This document shows, in pieces, positions 24,721 through 35,350 of a stretch of DNA of 64,000 nt. This DNA comes from Calliopsis andreniformis (lineage: Eukaryota > Arthropoda > Insecta > Hymenoptera > Andrenidae): assembly GCF_051401765.1 (NCBI RefSeq), contig NC_135073.1:5270001-5334000 (forward strand), given 5' to 3'. The translations under genes were made by a program, and so were the position numbers. The notes under the pieces were generated by a model. It made no database searches. It saw only the letters and a list, made by a program, of their open reading frames with translations, and had not been told where the DNA came from. Positions within the stretch are counted from its first letter, which is position 1; each line of letters starts with the position of its first letter.

Positions 24721-26242
24721 ATTGCAAAGCCTCTCCTCGAGACCAAAAGTCGATAAACGTGAGAAGAAGGGTTGCAAACACCCCTTTCTTGATGGTAGTC
24801 TAGGGAAGATCGATATCGAAATTTATTCGACGGGTTTATTTGCATCGGTTCCCTTTTCGGCGACCCTTTCGAAAAGAATCGAGAAAGACAGTACTAGTCG
24901 TCGTGAAAATAATTACATGGTGTTTGGCGATCGCAACCCTTCTCTTTAACTTTTCTTTATCTTAATGGAAGTCTATAAATAAGAAAGCTAATGCCACGGA
25001 AATGGCTACCTAGGGGAAAGGACAAACCGTTGGAGGACCATCTTTAATTATTAATCCTTTCTGTGTATCCATTGACACAAGTATTGCAAAAACTGACAGA
25101 AATTGTTCGAATATCTGTCAAATTCTTTTCATGCGTTTCTTATCGAAGAATACCTATTGATTTTCATTTCTATCAATTACGAATTGCGGACTGTGAACTG
25201 AATAAAAGGGATTCTTCTTAAGATAAACTCGGGACTTGCTCAAGAGGTATTATCCCCCCGAAAAATAAAAGCAGTTTGACAAAGCGGGAGCTTTGGGAGA
25301 AAGGGGTTGATGGGCAATAAAGGGAAGGTTCTTACATCTGTAAAAAAACGCCTATAACTCATTGACAAGAATCTCATTGGAGGGATAGTGACCGGCAGTC
25401 TTTTCAGAAAGAACAGCAATTGCGTGTATCCACCCCTTTCTCGATTAAGAGTCAACCTTAAAAAATAATTATTTTTAATTTGTGACCACGATAAGACTGT
25501 TATTGTTCCACCGATGCAGAAGGGGCGATAAAGCGGGGCAACGAAAATTGATCCTCGTGCTTCCCACTCATCTCATTATTTTCGATACTTTTCCTCCTAA
25601 ATGTCCAACATTTTCTTCTCGAAATTCCATAACACCTTATGCCCAGTATTTTATAAGCGCTCTGTCATGCAACCGTTAGCAAGGGTGCATGTTTATCTTA
25701 AATGCTAACTTTCAAAGGAAACAAATGTCGTATCAGATTTGTAGCGCCAAACAGTGACGATGATTGCTGGTCATGCAATTTTATGCACTGTTGATTTTGT
25801 CAAATGTTCTCTGAACAAAATATTCTCATGGATCACAGATGTGATGTTGAAAAGGAAGATTGACGCATGTTTGGCTGTTGACACTCTTTAGTTAGCTAAT
25901 TTGATTTTATCGATTACAAAATTGGATGCAACACAAACGGTTAACTAGAAAGAACGTGCAGCGACGACGAGAGAACAGGGGATGAGCTTTTAAATGAGAA
26001 AAAGAAGATCCAAAGAGGGAGAGCGATGACTGGATTACGAGCCCTTCTCGGTGGCATAGCTAATATAACGGAAGAGCCCTTTGGCAGCCTAGACAGCGAC
26101 ACCCCTCGACAATACACTCCACGACAGGACGTGGATCCCCATTAATTTTTTTTAAGCACTATAAATATTTAAACGGACCATTTCTCATAGGTAGACCGAA
26201 ACGATGACTTTACTCACTTTTCTTTTTCCTTTTTTTTTTCAG
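24721..26242. other. Mixed-composition DNA upstream of candidate exon
   Basis: Alternating short GC-richer (24721-25060, 25240-25680, 25940-26160) and AT-rich stretches, with no gene recognised. TATAAATA at 26160-26167 has no initiator at the expected spacing, so I do not call a promoter. The last 25 bases are a pyrimidine tract ending in CAG, the acceptor of the candidate exon that follows. Confidence 0.45.
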
Positions 26243-26310
26243 TGTCCGCGACAGAATTCACGTGGACCTTTTACACCAGAAGACGCAATTGTAAATTACC
26301 ATCGCATCTG
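26243..26310 (+). other. Candidate 68-nt internal exon
   Basis: This is the only stretch on the plus strand with near-ideal splice signals on both sides. Upstream is a long T/C tract (about 26218-26240) ending TTTTCAG, with branch-point-like CTCAC near 26214. Downstream, CTG is followed directly by GTAAGT. The 68 nt are open in two frames, one beginning CPRQNSRGPF and one SATEFTWTFY, neither recognised; the remaining frame has a stop. It could be a coding exon of a gene spanning the window, a 5'-UTR exon, an lncRNA exon or a decoy. A conserved flanking exon is not visible in the window. Confidence 0.4.
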
Positions 26311-26940
26311 GTAAGTAAAATATTCAGTGCTTTTGATGTAGGTTGTGATCTATTACTTTATCAAGAAAGTGTGTAAGTTCTGCTCCTTTATGGTTGTAAT
26401 TAGATGAAAGTTTATAGCCTAAATGTTAAACAAAGTGTCATAAATTAACAAATAGAAACTTTGTTTTACAATCTCTTTTACGTAAGATGTATTATTAGGT
26501 ATGTAATCTAAAAAGAGGTTCTGGAATAGGATAAGAAAATACGGTTTCCTTTTTTTTATATTAATAAAATTTTGGACTTTTCCTAAACTTTACAAAACGG
26601 TGTATTAAGTAAAAGTTGAACTATATTTGTCGGTGTAACTAGAACTATTTATTTAGGAGAATTAGAATTTTAGAAATTTAACATTCTTATCTCCTACAAA
26701 ATTTACTTAAAAACTTTCGATTTACAAAACTTACGTCATATGAATATGTATAATTTAATTTTTGCTAAATAACTTTTAAAGTTTAAAGAGAGTCCTGAAA
26801 TTTCGGGGTGATATTTTAATAGGACCTCTTGTAATAAACATATAAATATTTTCTAAAATATACCTGACCGTCTACCATGATGCATACAGCCCAGTTTATT
26901 AGTTACTTATGCAAATAAACACAGATATCAATTTGAAAGT
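26311..26940. other. AT-rich DNA after candidate exon
   Basis: No gene or repeat was recognised. If the preceding exon is real this is intron sequence. Confidence 0.5.
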
Positions 26941-27890
26941 TTGAACCATCCTTTCATGAAAACAGCTTGGGAGGGGGGTCTCCATCACCCTTCAACAAAG
27001 CGTCAGGTCGGTCAGACGTGCAACAGAGTTGCTTCTTGGAGGGTCGATAAAGAGAAAGCTAATAACGAGGAAAGGGGAGAGAAAGGGGTCGACCTCGAAG
27101 GCGACACTCTCGAGCTGCAGCGCGAGCCGCTATCGCGCTATTGAAACGGCAAGTGAAATATACGAAATAAATCTTGCAAGACCCCATTCAGCAGAGACAA
27201 TGCAGCGTCCAGTCTATGGACGCTGGCGAAGGTAGGTAGAGCGTATTGTGCGACGTTAGGCGGGATGGTGCCGGTCGACGAACGAGAAACGCCAACTCCG
27301 AACTGTTCTCCCTCGATCCCGTTCCCTCGTATTTCCTCTTTCCTTTTCCACAGCCCCTCTTTCCAGCCTCTTTCCCTCTCCGTTTCACCGCGAACCCTCT
27401 CTGTTTCGCCTAACCAGCCCCCGTTTCGCCCTCTTGGACTTCTCGACGACTCTCCTGGCCCCTCCATCGCGTCCAGGACGATGTCCATCTTCCCCTTTCT
27501 CCTTTCGTCTGTTTCGCTTCGATTCACGAAACGGTCCGCGAGCCGGTGTCGCTGGGTAAATACCGACACCGTGCGGGCGATCTTTGCATGGGGCGGTCGT
27601 AAAGAATGGTCGTATTCAAAGTCCGCCACCACTCCTGTTCCACCCTTCCAGTTAGCCACGCTCACGCTTGCTCCCTCTCCCTTCGCCAGTCCAATTCCTC
27701 GTTGCGACCACAGTGCAAAGTTTCTGAAGCGAGACAACCCGCAATATAATGCTACCCTTGGAATCAACGGTACGCGGCACGTCTCACACCTCCTATCGGC
27801 CTGCTCTCACGTCTCCCTGCTTCCGGTTTTTATGAGACCCCTGCTCTTCCTTCTATCATTTTTGTGTATTTTTTGTGTGCCTTAATGGGA
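26941..27890. other. GC-rich pyrimidine-biased block with antisense open frames
   Basis: Two long frames face each other: plus 27265-27885 (206 codons, ATG start) and minus 27138-27767 (209 codons from a TTG; its first ATG is near 27488). Their products are low-complexity (Pro/Ser/Phe-rich on plus, Arg/Glu/Gly-rich on minus), as expected when a C/T-biased strand, especially 27310-27395, lacks stops on both strands. No domain, signal peptide or splice structure supports either. A 7-bp hairpin (GCGTCCA...TGGACGC) lies at about 27204-27222. Confidence 0.45.
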
Positions 27891-28720
27891 AGAGAGACGT
27901 TTACAGGATGAAAGTCACTGAATCTTGATTTTCAAAACTGTCTCCTTAACTCTTTCTTGGTCATTTCTTTCATCGAACTTCTCAAACCAGTAACCTAGAC
28001 GTTATATTATTGTCGTGGCAAGGATGTTGTTCGGGTTAGAGCATTCTCTGTTCATTATTGACCAAGGCAAGAACTGTTCTCCTAAGGAGACTTCTGTCAC
28101 AGATCAGTGTCTACTTGGAACCCGTACGATGAGATGCTCAGTCGTTCGGTGTCCTTATCAGAGTACCTCGGCGGTCTCGTGTATTTGATAACGACGGGAC
28201 TCGACGGACTCACATGCCGGTTAATATTGATTTACGCACGAGGTCCGGAAGCCTAATCCGTGCGGGCCATAAACAGATCAAGTCCAGACTAAATCCGGCG
28301 CAAATTGTTACTAATTCGCATCTTAATAATGACCACGTCAGAGGCGTCACCGTATCTCAGAACGTGGCAAATTAGCCGCGATGACAAATGACATTCGGCG
28401 TACACGTGTGCCCGTGCTTGGCCCTCACCTCGAGCCGCTTTGTACGGGCACGCTGATGCGTGCGTGTACGCGCTTGAGTACCACACAGTCAGCTTAGGGG
28501 TGGTATGCTGGTGTGGTCGGTTGGATACGTACGAATCCTCTCGGACATACCGCAGCAGAACCAGCGATACGGCTCCCTATTCAACATGTGCAACCGTCAA
28601 CGTGCCTAGATACTATCGATCGAATCAATTAATGATTCGATTGTACGATCACGACGTGACACGCGTCCCTTGTCCTGAACTATGTACTAAGTCAAGGTGA
28701 TTCTATACCGGACGTATAAA
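27891..28720. promoter_or_regulatory. Enhancer-like CpG-rich block
   Basis: The stretch 28190-28400 combines CpG-rich spacers with repeated homeodomain/Hox-type cores (GGTTAATATTGATTTACG, GGCCATAAACAG, TTACTAATTCGC, CTTAATAATGACC). That density is typical of conserved non-coding enhancers near insect developmental genes. There is no coding evidence; frames on both strands are unrecognised. The call is inference from motif content only. Confidence 0.3.
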
Positions 28721-30120
28721 GGTTGCAATCTACCGAGAGCATATAAAAAAATAAGCAAAAAGAATTAGTTTTTCCTTTATCAATTAGGGCACAACTTGCA
28801 CTGAACAGATACTTAAAAGACTATAAAAGCATGAATAATTAACATACTATTCTCTATAGTATCTTCATTTTATAAGTAAGCGAGAAGTCTTTGAGTCTTA
28901 ACTCCTTGCCTTATAAAAACAAGTCACATTCATAGTACTTACATTGCCTTCATCATCAGAAGGAGAAAAAGAGAAGAAATTAAGTAATTTTTAACTAGCT
29001 AATATTTTGTTTACTTATATTGTAATAATAGTTTACCTATAAATTAGACTATTTATATATTTCCATTTTTTTTAAATAATTTTGGTGCACATATCCTAGG
29101 AAGAATCGTAAGGAAAGGGGTAGTATTGCAGCAAATACATCAGCAAAATTAAATAAGGCGAAGGGGATGGACAAGATAGTTGTTGGTTAGCTTTTATACA
29201 CCGCAATTCGCAGATTCAGGACGATATGCACGTATGCTGACCACGATTAATACAGATTTCAGTGTCCGCGAGATAGATGGAAAGCTTGAACAGTCTAGTA
29301 GCTCGTATCCACCGTTTCCCAGGGTAGCCGTTGCTACTCGTGATATCGAATGCCACTAGCAGGATCCGTCATTTCATTCCGGGCCGATTCGACCACATGT
29401 CATTGCGGTAAGATCGCCTCCACCTATCCCTCCCCTTCGATTGCGCCTGATTTTCTGTCCAGGCGCTTCATCGAAATTCCCTGGAATTTCGCAAAACCGC
29501 AAAGGATAGGGGCGATCCTAAAGTGCCGCCGGTTAATCGGAGTGATATTGTTGGTAACAATACTTTGAACCAATAAGCAAATATTTTGCCAACGTCAATA
29601 TTGTTGCTAAGATATGCAAAGTTATGACATTTTTGTTCCTAAATTAACGTGTACAGACTGTTGTTAAATTTTTTTTGTGTTACTGAAAACTTTTACTTTT
29701 TTAACTTACTGAAACCATTTCATGGCTATTTTCAGTGTTATAACTCCTTTGTTTTATGACTGTACAGATGCCTAAATAAGCTATCATGAATTAATACAAT
29801 TAATACAGTTTATACTATCTACACTATCCTAGACCTAGATTAGTGTCTAACAATGAACTGAGAAATTATTCTTTGCATATTTTATCAAATAAGGAACTGT
29901 TAGAAATGAAAGTATTCTTGTAAACTTATTAGAATTTATCCAAGAAAATCAGCCACAGCTTGTCATTAAGTAATCTTGTTCAGAGCACATAGGTCACTGA
30001 GAGCTTAAGTGACAGTACAACTCCTACAAAATTTGAAGTCCTTTGGATTATAGGTGATAATGAATATTAAGATAAAAAATGAAAGAAGTTGTGTTTGAAT
30101 GATTTTATTGCGTCCTTCCT
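28721..30120. other. AT-rich DNA with a mixed island
   Basis: AT-rich apart from about 29100-29560, which is GC-richer and holds an unrecognised 72-codon frame. No element ends or arrays were seen. Confidence 0.5.
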
Positions 30121-30463
30121 TGTAGGTACAGTCTGTTGTCACCTACTTAGCTGGACCCTGAACTACTATATTATATCACCCCCGCTAACTTGTCGATACC
30201 AAATTCTTCTACACAGTCTGCCTAAACAGTGCCAGATACTACGTTAGAGTTACAGTTCGGTCAGGACACGAAGCTTGAAATACACCACAGGGTTGTAGAA
30301 CGAGACCTATCTGTGCAGATGCATTGTCTATAACCCCTTGTACCGGAGAGTGGTATTGTATGACGTCATCATTTGCATACGACGCACCCGTTCTGGCTGT
30401 TTCCAGTCCACCACCCGACCACCCACTTCTCTGCGACCTCGTAGTTTCATCCTCTGCCTAACT

Positions 30464-30526
30464 GCCTCTGCCCTCTCCCCCTCTTTTGTCTCTCTCACCC
30501 TCTCTGTCTCCCTCTCGCCCTCTCTG
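30464..30526. repeat. CT-rich low-complexity tract
   Basis: This is a near-continuous pyrimidine run on the plus strand with CTCTCT and CCCTCT units. It could serve as GAGA-type sites on the minus strand, or simply be low-complexity DNA. Confidence 0.6.
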
Positions 30527-30749
30527 GGATCGTAGATACCTAGCTACCTAGGTAGCGTCACCTACGTCCCATTCCCGCTACGTCTATGTCTCGTATCTAT
30601 CTAATTATTGTCGCGAACCCTGGCCGGACCAGTCGTCGTGATATACCGCATGCTAATAAGCGGCTAAAGACCGGAGACCATGCCTAGGCTGACCATAAAT
30701 CTCGGCGGCTGATTCTACTTGTTGTGGAACGCAGACGACGCGATGGTCA

Positions 30750-30771
30750 TCTTGCCGGATTTTCGGCAAGA
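30750..30771. other. 8-bp-stem hairpin
   Basis: TCTTGCCG, a 6-nt GATTTT loop, then CGGCAAGA, a perfect inverted repeat. It resembles a bacterial terminator stem but no bacterial context exists here, and this stem length is within chance for the window. Confidence 0.4.
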
Positions 30772-30790
30772 AATCTTATACCTGAAGATA

Positions 30791-32040
30791 CAGTTTTCCT
30801 TCGATATGGGCTAGTGAGAAACAGTCTAAAGACAAACTTAAAGGCGAGGGGCACGTTTTTGATGTCAACTGATCAATGTAGCCTATTTTAATGTTTTCAA
30901 AGATGTAAGTGACTAGCTGTGAACAGAGCTTTTTTGCTATGAGTACTTTCACGATGCAATAATTATAATAACCTTATATCGAGAAGGTCCATATTTACAA
31001 CGCTACCTATTTATATAATGATCTAAGGTTCTAAAAAGGTTTGAGTTGTTAGAGGTTTTAGAATCCGAAGGTATCGAGGCATTGCGATTCGTTGTTCCGG
31101 GTTGTTTTTGTGTAAGGAATCGTTCCAGATTGCGTCGCGTATTTGTCCCCATCGTGTATGTCAATACGTGTGATCGACGTCGGTTAAATTCGCAACCATG
31201 AATGCATTTGGCCATTGCAATTCACCCCCGCTTCAATGCGGACTCATCCCTCTGCGAGCATGGCTTGCACACGGTGTGCGTGTCGGCCGGTCGACCCCTG
31301 CGCGTGATGCAACACTGACCACACATCAATTCACTGCAAATGGACATCAATACTGGTAATTAATACATCGCGCCTCTCGACTCCCTCCTCCTCCTGTTAC
31401 CCCCGTTCTGCCGTGCTGTCCTGCCACTCGACCCGCCGCGCAGTACCACTTGCACGCTCATCGAAACTGGCAGGATTTCAGCTCTAAATTTGCATGTAAG
31501 TGATACCCCTGTTAGCGGATTCGATTGACGGCTCTTCTACCACGTTGCAGGGTGTTGGCAAGTCGAACAGTAGACGATGTAACGAGCATTCCCTCACTCC
31601 GTGCTGTTCTGCTTAGGCATTGAAATTTAATAGCCAATACAGAGTCTGTGGTTGTAAGGCAAAACAACATAAATTTAATATTTTTATTTTCGAAATACTG
31701 ATGATCGAAGTTCAGTATCTGAATTCGGTATGATAAGATTTCGTCTTATTTGTGTTATTGTACTTAAAAGAGAAGTTCCTTTATCACCTCGGAGATAGGA
31801 TACTCCGATAGGATAGGATAGGATAGGATGATAGGTATATCATCGTTAAATGTATACATGTAGCATCCGCAGTACTATTTAGGAGATTTTTCTAAATCAT
31901 ATTTCAGTAATTGTATTTATATTAGCCTATATCATTCGATCTTTCGTTCTACCTAAGGGTTCCAAATATCCTCTTTAAATATTAAATTCCAGACTTAATG
32001 CCAAATTAATTTTCGAATTTCAAGTCAATTAAAAGCTCCA
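30791..32040. other. Mixed block then AT-rich DNA
   Basis: 31040-31600 is GC- and CpG-richer and has a short perfect inverted repeat GCACACGGTGTGC near 31268. A GTAAGTGAT donor-like string at about 31495 has no good acceptor upstream. 31641-32040 is AT-rich and contains the pentamer microsatellite. No gene is recognised. Confidence 0.45.
31807..31830. repeat. (GATAG)n microsatellite
   Basis: Four perfect GATAG units followed by a partial unit. It is a short simple repeat, visible directly. Confidence 0.75.
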
Positions 32041-33060
32041 AACAAGGGCTCGCGTATGAGCGAATTGACGGACGAGATATCAGCGACTCGCAGATGAACA
32101 TTTTCATTATGTCAATGGAAAAATAATGACGTCAGGCAGAGACAAAGAAGGAACGATTGACAGACAGGCGGAAAATCGGCTTTAATAGCGCGGGGTCCTT
32201 ATATTATATTCGAGTTCCGCGTTGAAAAGTCCTTTCTACCCGCGGGGGTTGGCCGTCTCGCATTTAGGAAATTACCGTATACCGTAGAAGACAATTCCAT
32301 CGCTCGTGACGCAAAAAGGTCCGTGAAAATCCGACCGTTGCAATTTATCTGACTAATACGATTTAACGTGACGGGGCGAACGAGCAGAAGTGGAGGTCGT
32401 GAGTCGTATTCCTATTATATGTATGAAACAGAGAAGTGACGCGTGCTGCATACAGCTAGTGATAAATAAATTTATGTCGATCTGAACACTTTGTATGATA
32501 AATCGTCTTACGATTTGTTTTCTAAATTGTGAGCGCGTTTATTAAGAAGACGAAATTTGCCAACATTTATATCAAAATTTGTTCGAAAGTTTCTTCGGAT
32601 TTCTTTGATCGAGTGATTTGTAGTTACTTTAGGTTGTTTATGAAAGGTAGGTGTTTCATTGTTATAGAAGAACAGTAAAAAATGACCAAATTTATGATCC
32701 TTCCGCCACCTAAAATTTGAGTAGAGGATGATTGGAGAATATCATCTGAAGAAAATTAAAAATATAAGTTACATTCACATTTTTTGGAATATTTGCATCA
32801 TTACTGTTCGGTCATGATAGTTAAATAATTTTATTCATGCTGATTTTTTCTGGATAATAGAAATGTCATATGTACAGTACTTATTACTTATAAAGTAGTC
32901 TTTATGCACCATTCCCTTTATCGCCATTTTAACATTTTTCTTATCGTATCTCTAGCAAATAATTATACCTACTTTTATAATTTCTCAAGACTTATGCATA
33001 GAATCGCCTCATACTTAAATTGAAGATGAAATAAATCTGGCCAGTTTTCATCACACCGTT
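32041..33060. other. Enhancer-like island then AT-rich DNA
   Basis: 32041-32460 is CpG-richer and has a second perfect CRE, TGACGTCA at 32127-32134, preceded by AATAA. 32461-33060 is AT-rich with nothing recognised. Confidence 0.4.
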
Positions 33061-33830
33061 TGCACGTAGACGGCGATTGCCCATGAGATCAGTTAGCAAT
33101 TATGGTTAATAACTAACGCGTTGCGAATTGCAAAAAAGATAGAAAAAATTCAGCAGCGCATTCTCTATTATCGCGGTGATTTTACACATTAGTTCCTCAT
33201 TAAAATAATTCTAACGAGCTTCGCGTTATTTCGAACAATCGTCAGCAAAGAGCAGCGAAACGTTTCGAGCGAAATAATCTAGAATTATATGAAAACGATC
33301 GTTGATGTCGAATATGCAGAAGAAACATATATGCATGTGTACATGCAAGGTGTCCCATTTTAATCTATAGATAGATATACATATTTCAGCGGCACTCGCT
33401 GGATGCATGAATTGGTTATCAAAGGATATTACCGGCGCGCTGCCGCCAACGATACACACTCGATTTGATGTGTTGACGTTGCCACGGTCGCTCGATACGA
33501 GAGCGAGAGGAAATATTTGCACGCACTTCGCTTCTATCGAATTTTCCACTTGTGGCTTCGGTTTTTTTTATTAAAAGCTCTCCTGACCCCCGATGGTCAA
33601 TCCTGTTTTTGCTTCGATCCCATTCTCCTCCTCCTCTTCTTTCACATATCAAATGCTGGTCTTCGATCCTTTTTTTCGACACTTCTGCGAATTTCCCGCG
33701 GGCATGTGATTCACTTTCAGGTCTGATTTTATTTAACTTCGTGTTCACCAATTTTTTTCCGACTGCGTGAAATATGTTACGACACTCGAGTCCCACTTCG
33801 CCATTGTTTTAAAGCGAGGGGTTGCTCGAT
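33061..33830. other. Mixed-composition block with antisense frames
   Basis: Frames on both strands (minus 33226-33549 and 33419-33796, plus 33517-33726 and 33552-33770) overlap and are unrecognised. A 16-bp inverted repeat TGCATGTGTACATGCA lies near 33332-33347. GGTGTCCCATTTTAA just after it recalls a mariner end but has no partner. Confidence 0.4.
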
Positions 33831-34585
33831 TATACAGTTCTATCAGCTTAAATTCGATTCGAAAGTTATTTAGTTAGTGATTATTATCAGATCATCTTTT
33901 TCTACACTTTTTCTGTATAAATATTTAGATTAAAATCTAAATCTGAATAAAAGTTACACATAATTAAATATACAAATAATACTATATAATAAATTTTAAT
34001 TGTTATGTTTTATTGTGGCATAGTGGACCATACACCATTTTATTGACTTACGATTTCTATTTTTATCATAACTCATGATTTAAATTTCTCTTTTTATCAA
34101 CACTCTGTATCGAAATTCTTTATATCTGAGTCACTGTCTCGTACATTTCTGGACACAGATGGTAACGTTATATAGCGGAATAATCAATGATCAGACTAAT
34201 TGAGTAGGATTGATTGCATCGATGATAGCAGCAGGAGCTTACGGCGTCTCACATTGGATGCGCGTTAGTATTGGATCATGATGCATGTTCCTTTAGTTTG
34301 CACGTCATTTGGCAAAGTTATAGCCATGTCCTTGATAACGTGGAACGCTAATATGTGTCTGTTCTATGCGTAGTTAAGCGATTTTTACTTTTATCAGATC
34401 AACGTAAAAAATTAAAAGGAGCATTTTTTTAGGAAACAAATGAATTGGAACTAAACTGAACACGAGAGATATCTAACTCTTACTGAATTAATTTTGAAAA
34501 GAGAATTAAGAAATTTGCAAGAAAATGAATACTGTTAGTATCAATGAATTGGTTAGGAGTAATTATGAAATAAATATTAAGGTTT
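33831..34585. other. AT-rich DNA with a small mixed island
   Basis: AT-rich; about 34200-34380 has moderate GC. No gene or repeat was recognised before the TTAA-flanked element that follows. Confidence 0.5.
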
Positions 34586-34589
34586 TTAA

Positions 34590-34751
34590 CCCTTAGGTGG
34601 TATGGTATTAATATTATGATACTGCAATCAAATATAGAAAATTCTTAACTTTTCAATTCAATATCTTCTGTATGTTCACGGATGTTCTTCATGCCAAATG
34701 CAAAAAATTAAGTCAGTGCAAGCATTGTGATCTCATCATACCAACCAAGGA
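34590..34751. mobile_element. piggyBac-like MITE copy 1
   Basis: This is a 162-bp element flanked on both sides by TTAA (34586-34589 and 34752-34755). Left end is CCCTTAGGTGGTATGG; the reverse complement of the right end is TCCTTGGTTGGTATGATG, a near match. The interior (AAATTCTTAACTTTTCAAT near 34645) aligns with the second copy at 45168-45320 in the same orientation and at the same distance from the right end. TTAA target duplication and C-rich ends are the hallmark of piggyBac-type elements. It is too short to encode a transposase, so it is a non-autonomous relic. Confidence 0.65.
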
Positions 34752-34800
34752 TTAAGTATATCTTAGATAGCATCTAGACACAAAGACATCCGAGTCCTAA

Positions 34801-35350
34801 CAGTTTTCAATTGTCATGTTAGCGAGGAATCGGAGAAGTTGCAGGTAGTTCGAGTTCACTCACAAAGGAAGACGACAGGCTGCTCGACCACTCTATTCCG
34901 CGTTAAAATGGAAACGAAAGACGAGACTCGTTCTATTGCAAGAGTATCCATGGTTTTTCATCCGCGTGCCTGGTTAAAAGTAAAACAATCCCGCGTGACA
35001 GTGAACGTGTCTCCGGTACAAATGATGGAAAGGTAAATGAGCAGAAAGGGAGGAAGGAACGCCTCTGCGAAGGGAAATGCGTAAACAAGAGATCACTGGT
35101 AACCGATATCCACCTGCGTGCACGTCTTACGAGTCAATCTGGGGAGCACGGAATCACGGATTGCTAGGCTGCTCTTTTATTCCTCCTCTCGCTCCTTTCA
35201 CTTCTTCGCGACTCCCTATTCCACTTACCGGATTTCGCCTCGCGGATCCCACATCCTGGGCTCGTGTTCCATCAAAAGACTCGCGACTCTAATTGTGAAT
35301 ATCGGATGTGCGGTCGGTCGAGTTGCACAGCGATAATGGTTGATTGACTT
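34801..35350. other. GC-richer block
   Basis: CpG-containing, with overlapping plus-strand frames of 65 to 72 codons that are unrecognised. It is possibly regulatory, with no direct evidence. Confidence 0.4.

Larger units (their letters stand above)
30121..30790. promoter_or_regulatory. Enhancer-like block with CRE, octamer and CT tract
   Basis: A perfect CRE (TGACGTCA, 30361-30368) sits two bases before a POU octamer (ATTTGCAT, 30371-30378). A C/T-rich tract at 30464-30526 contains CTCTCT repeats, which read GAGAG on the other strand and are GAGA-factor-like. A 14-bp palindrome GCTACCTAGGTAGC is at 30543-30556. Further on are homeodomain cores (TCTAATTATTG, GCTAATAAGCGG, ACCATAAATC) and an 8-bp-stem hairpin at 30750-30771. 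The motifs are visible; regulatory function is inferred. Confidence 0.35.

Noticed and set aside
27138..27885. Facing 206- and 209-codon frames on opposite strands
   Set aside because: Low-complexity products from a C/T-biased stretch that lacks stops on both strands; no domain or splice support.
26239..29275. Shared 15-mer TTCAGTGTCCGCGA-type string at 26239 and 29267
   Set aside because: One or two shared 15-mers are expected by chance within 64 kb, and the flanks do not match.
33345..33362. GGTGTCCCATTTTAA as a mariner-type end
   Set aside because: No inverted partner or TA boundary was found nearby.
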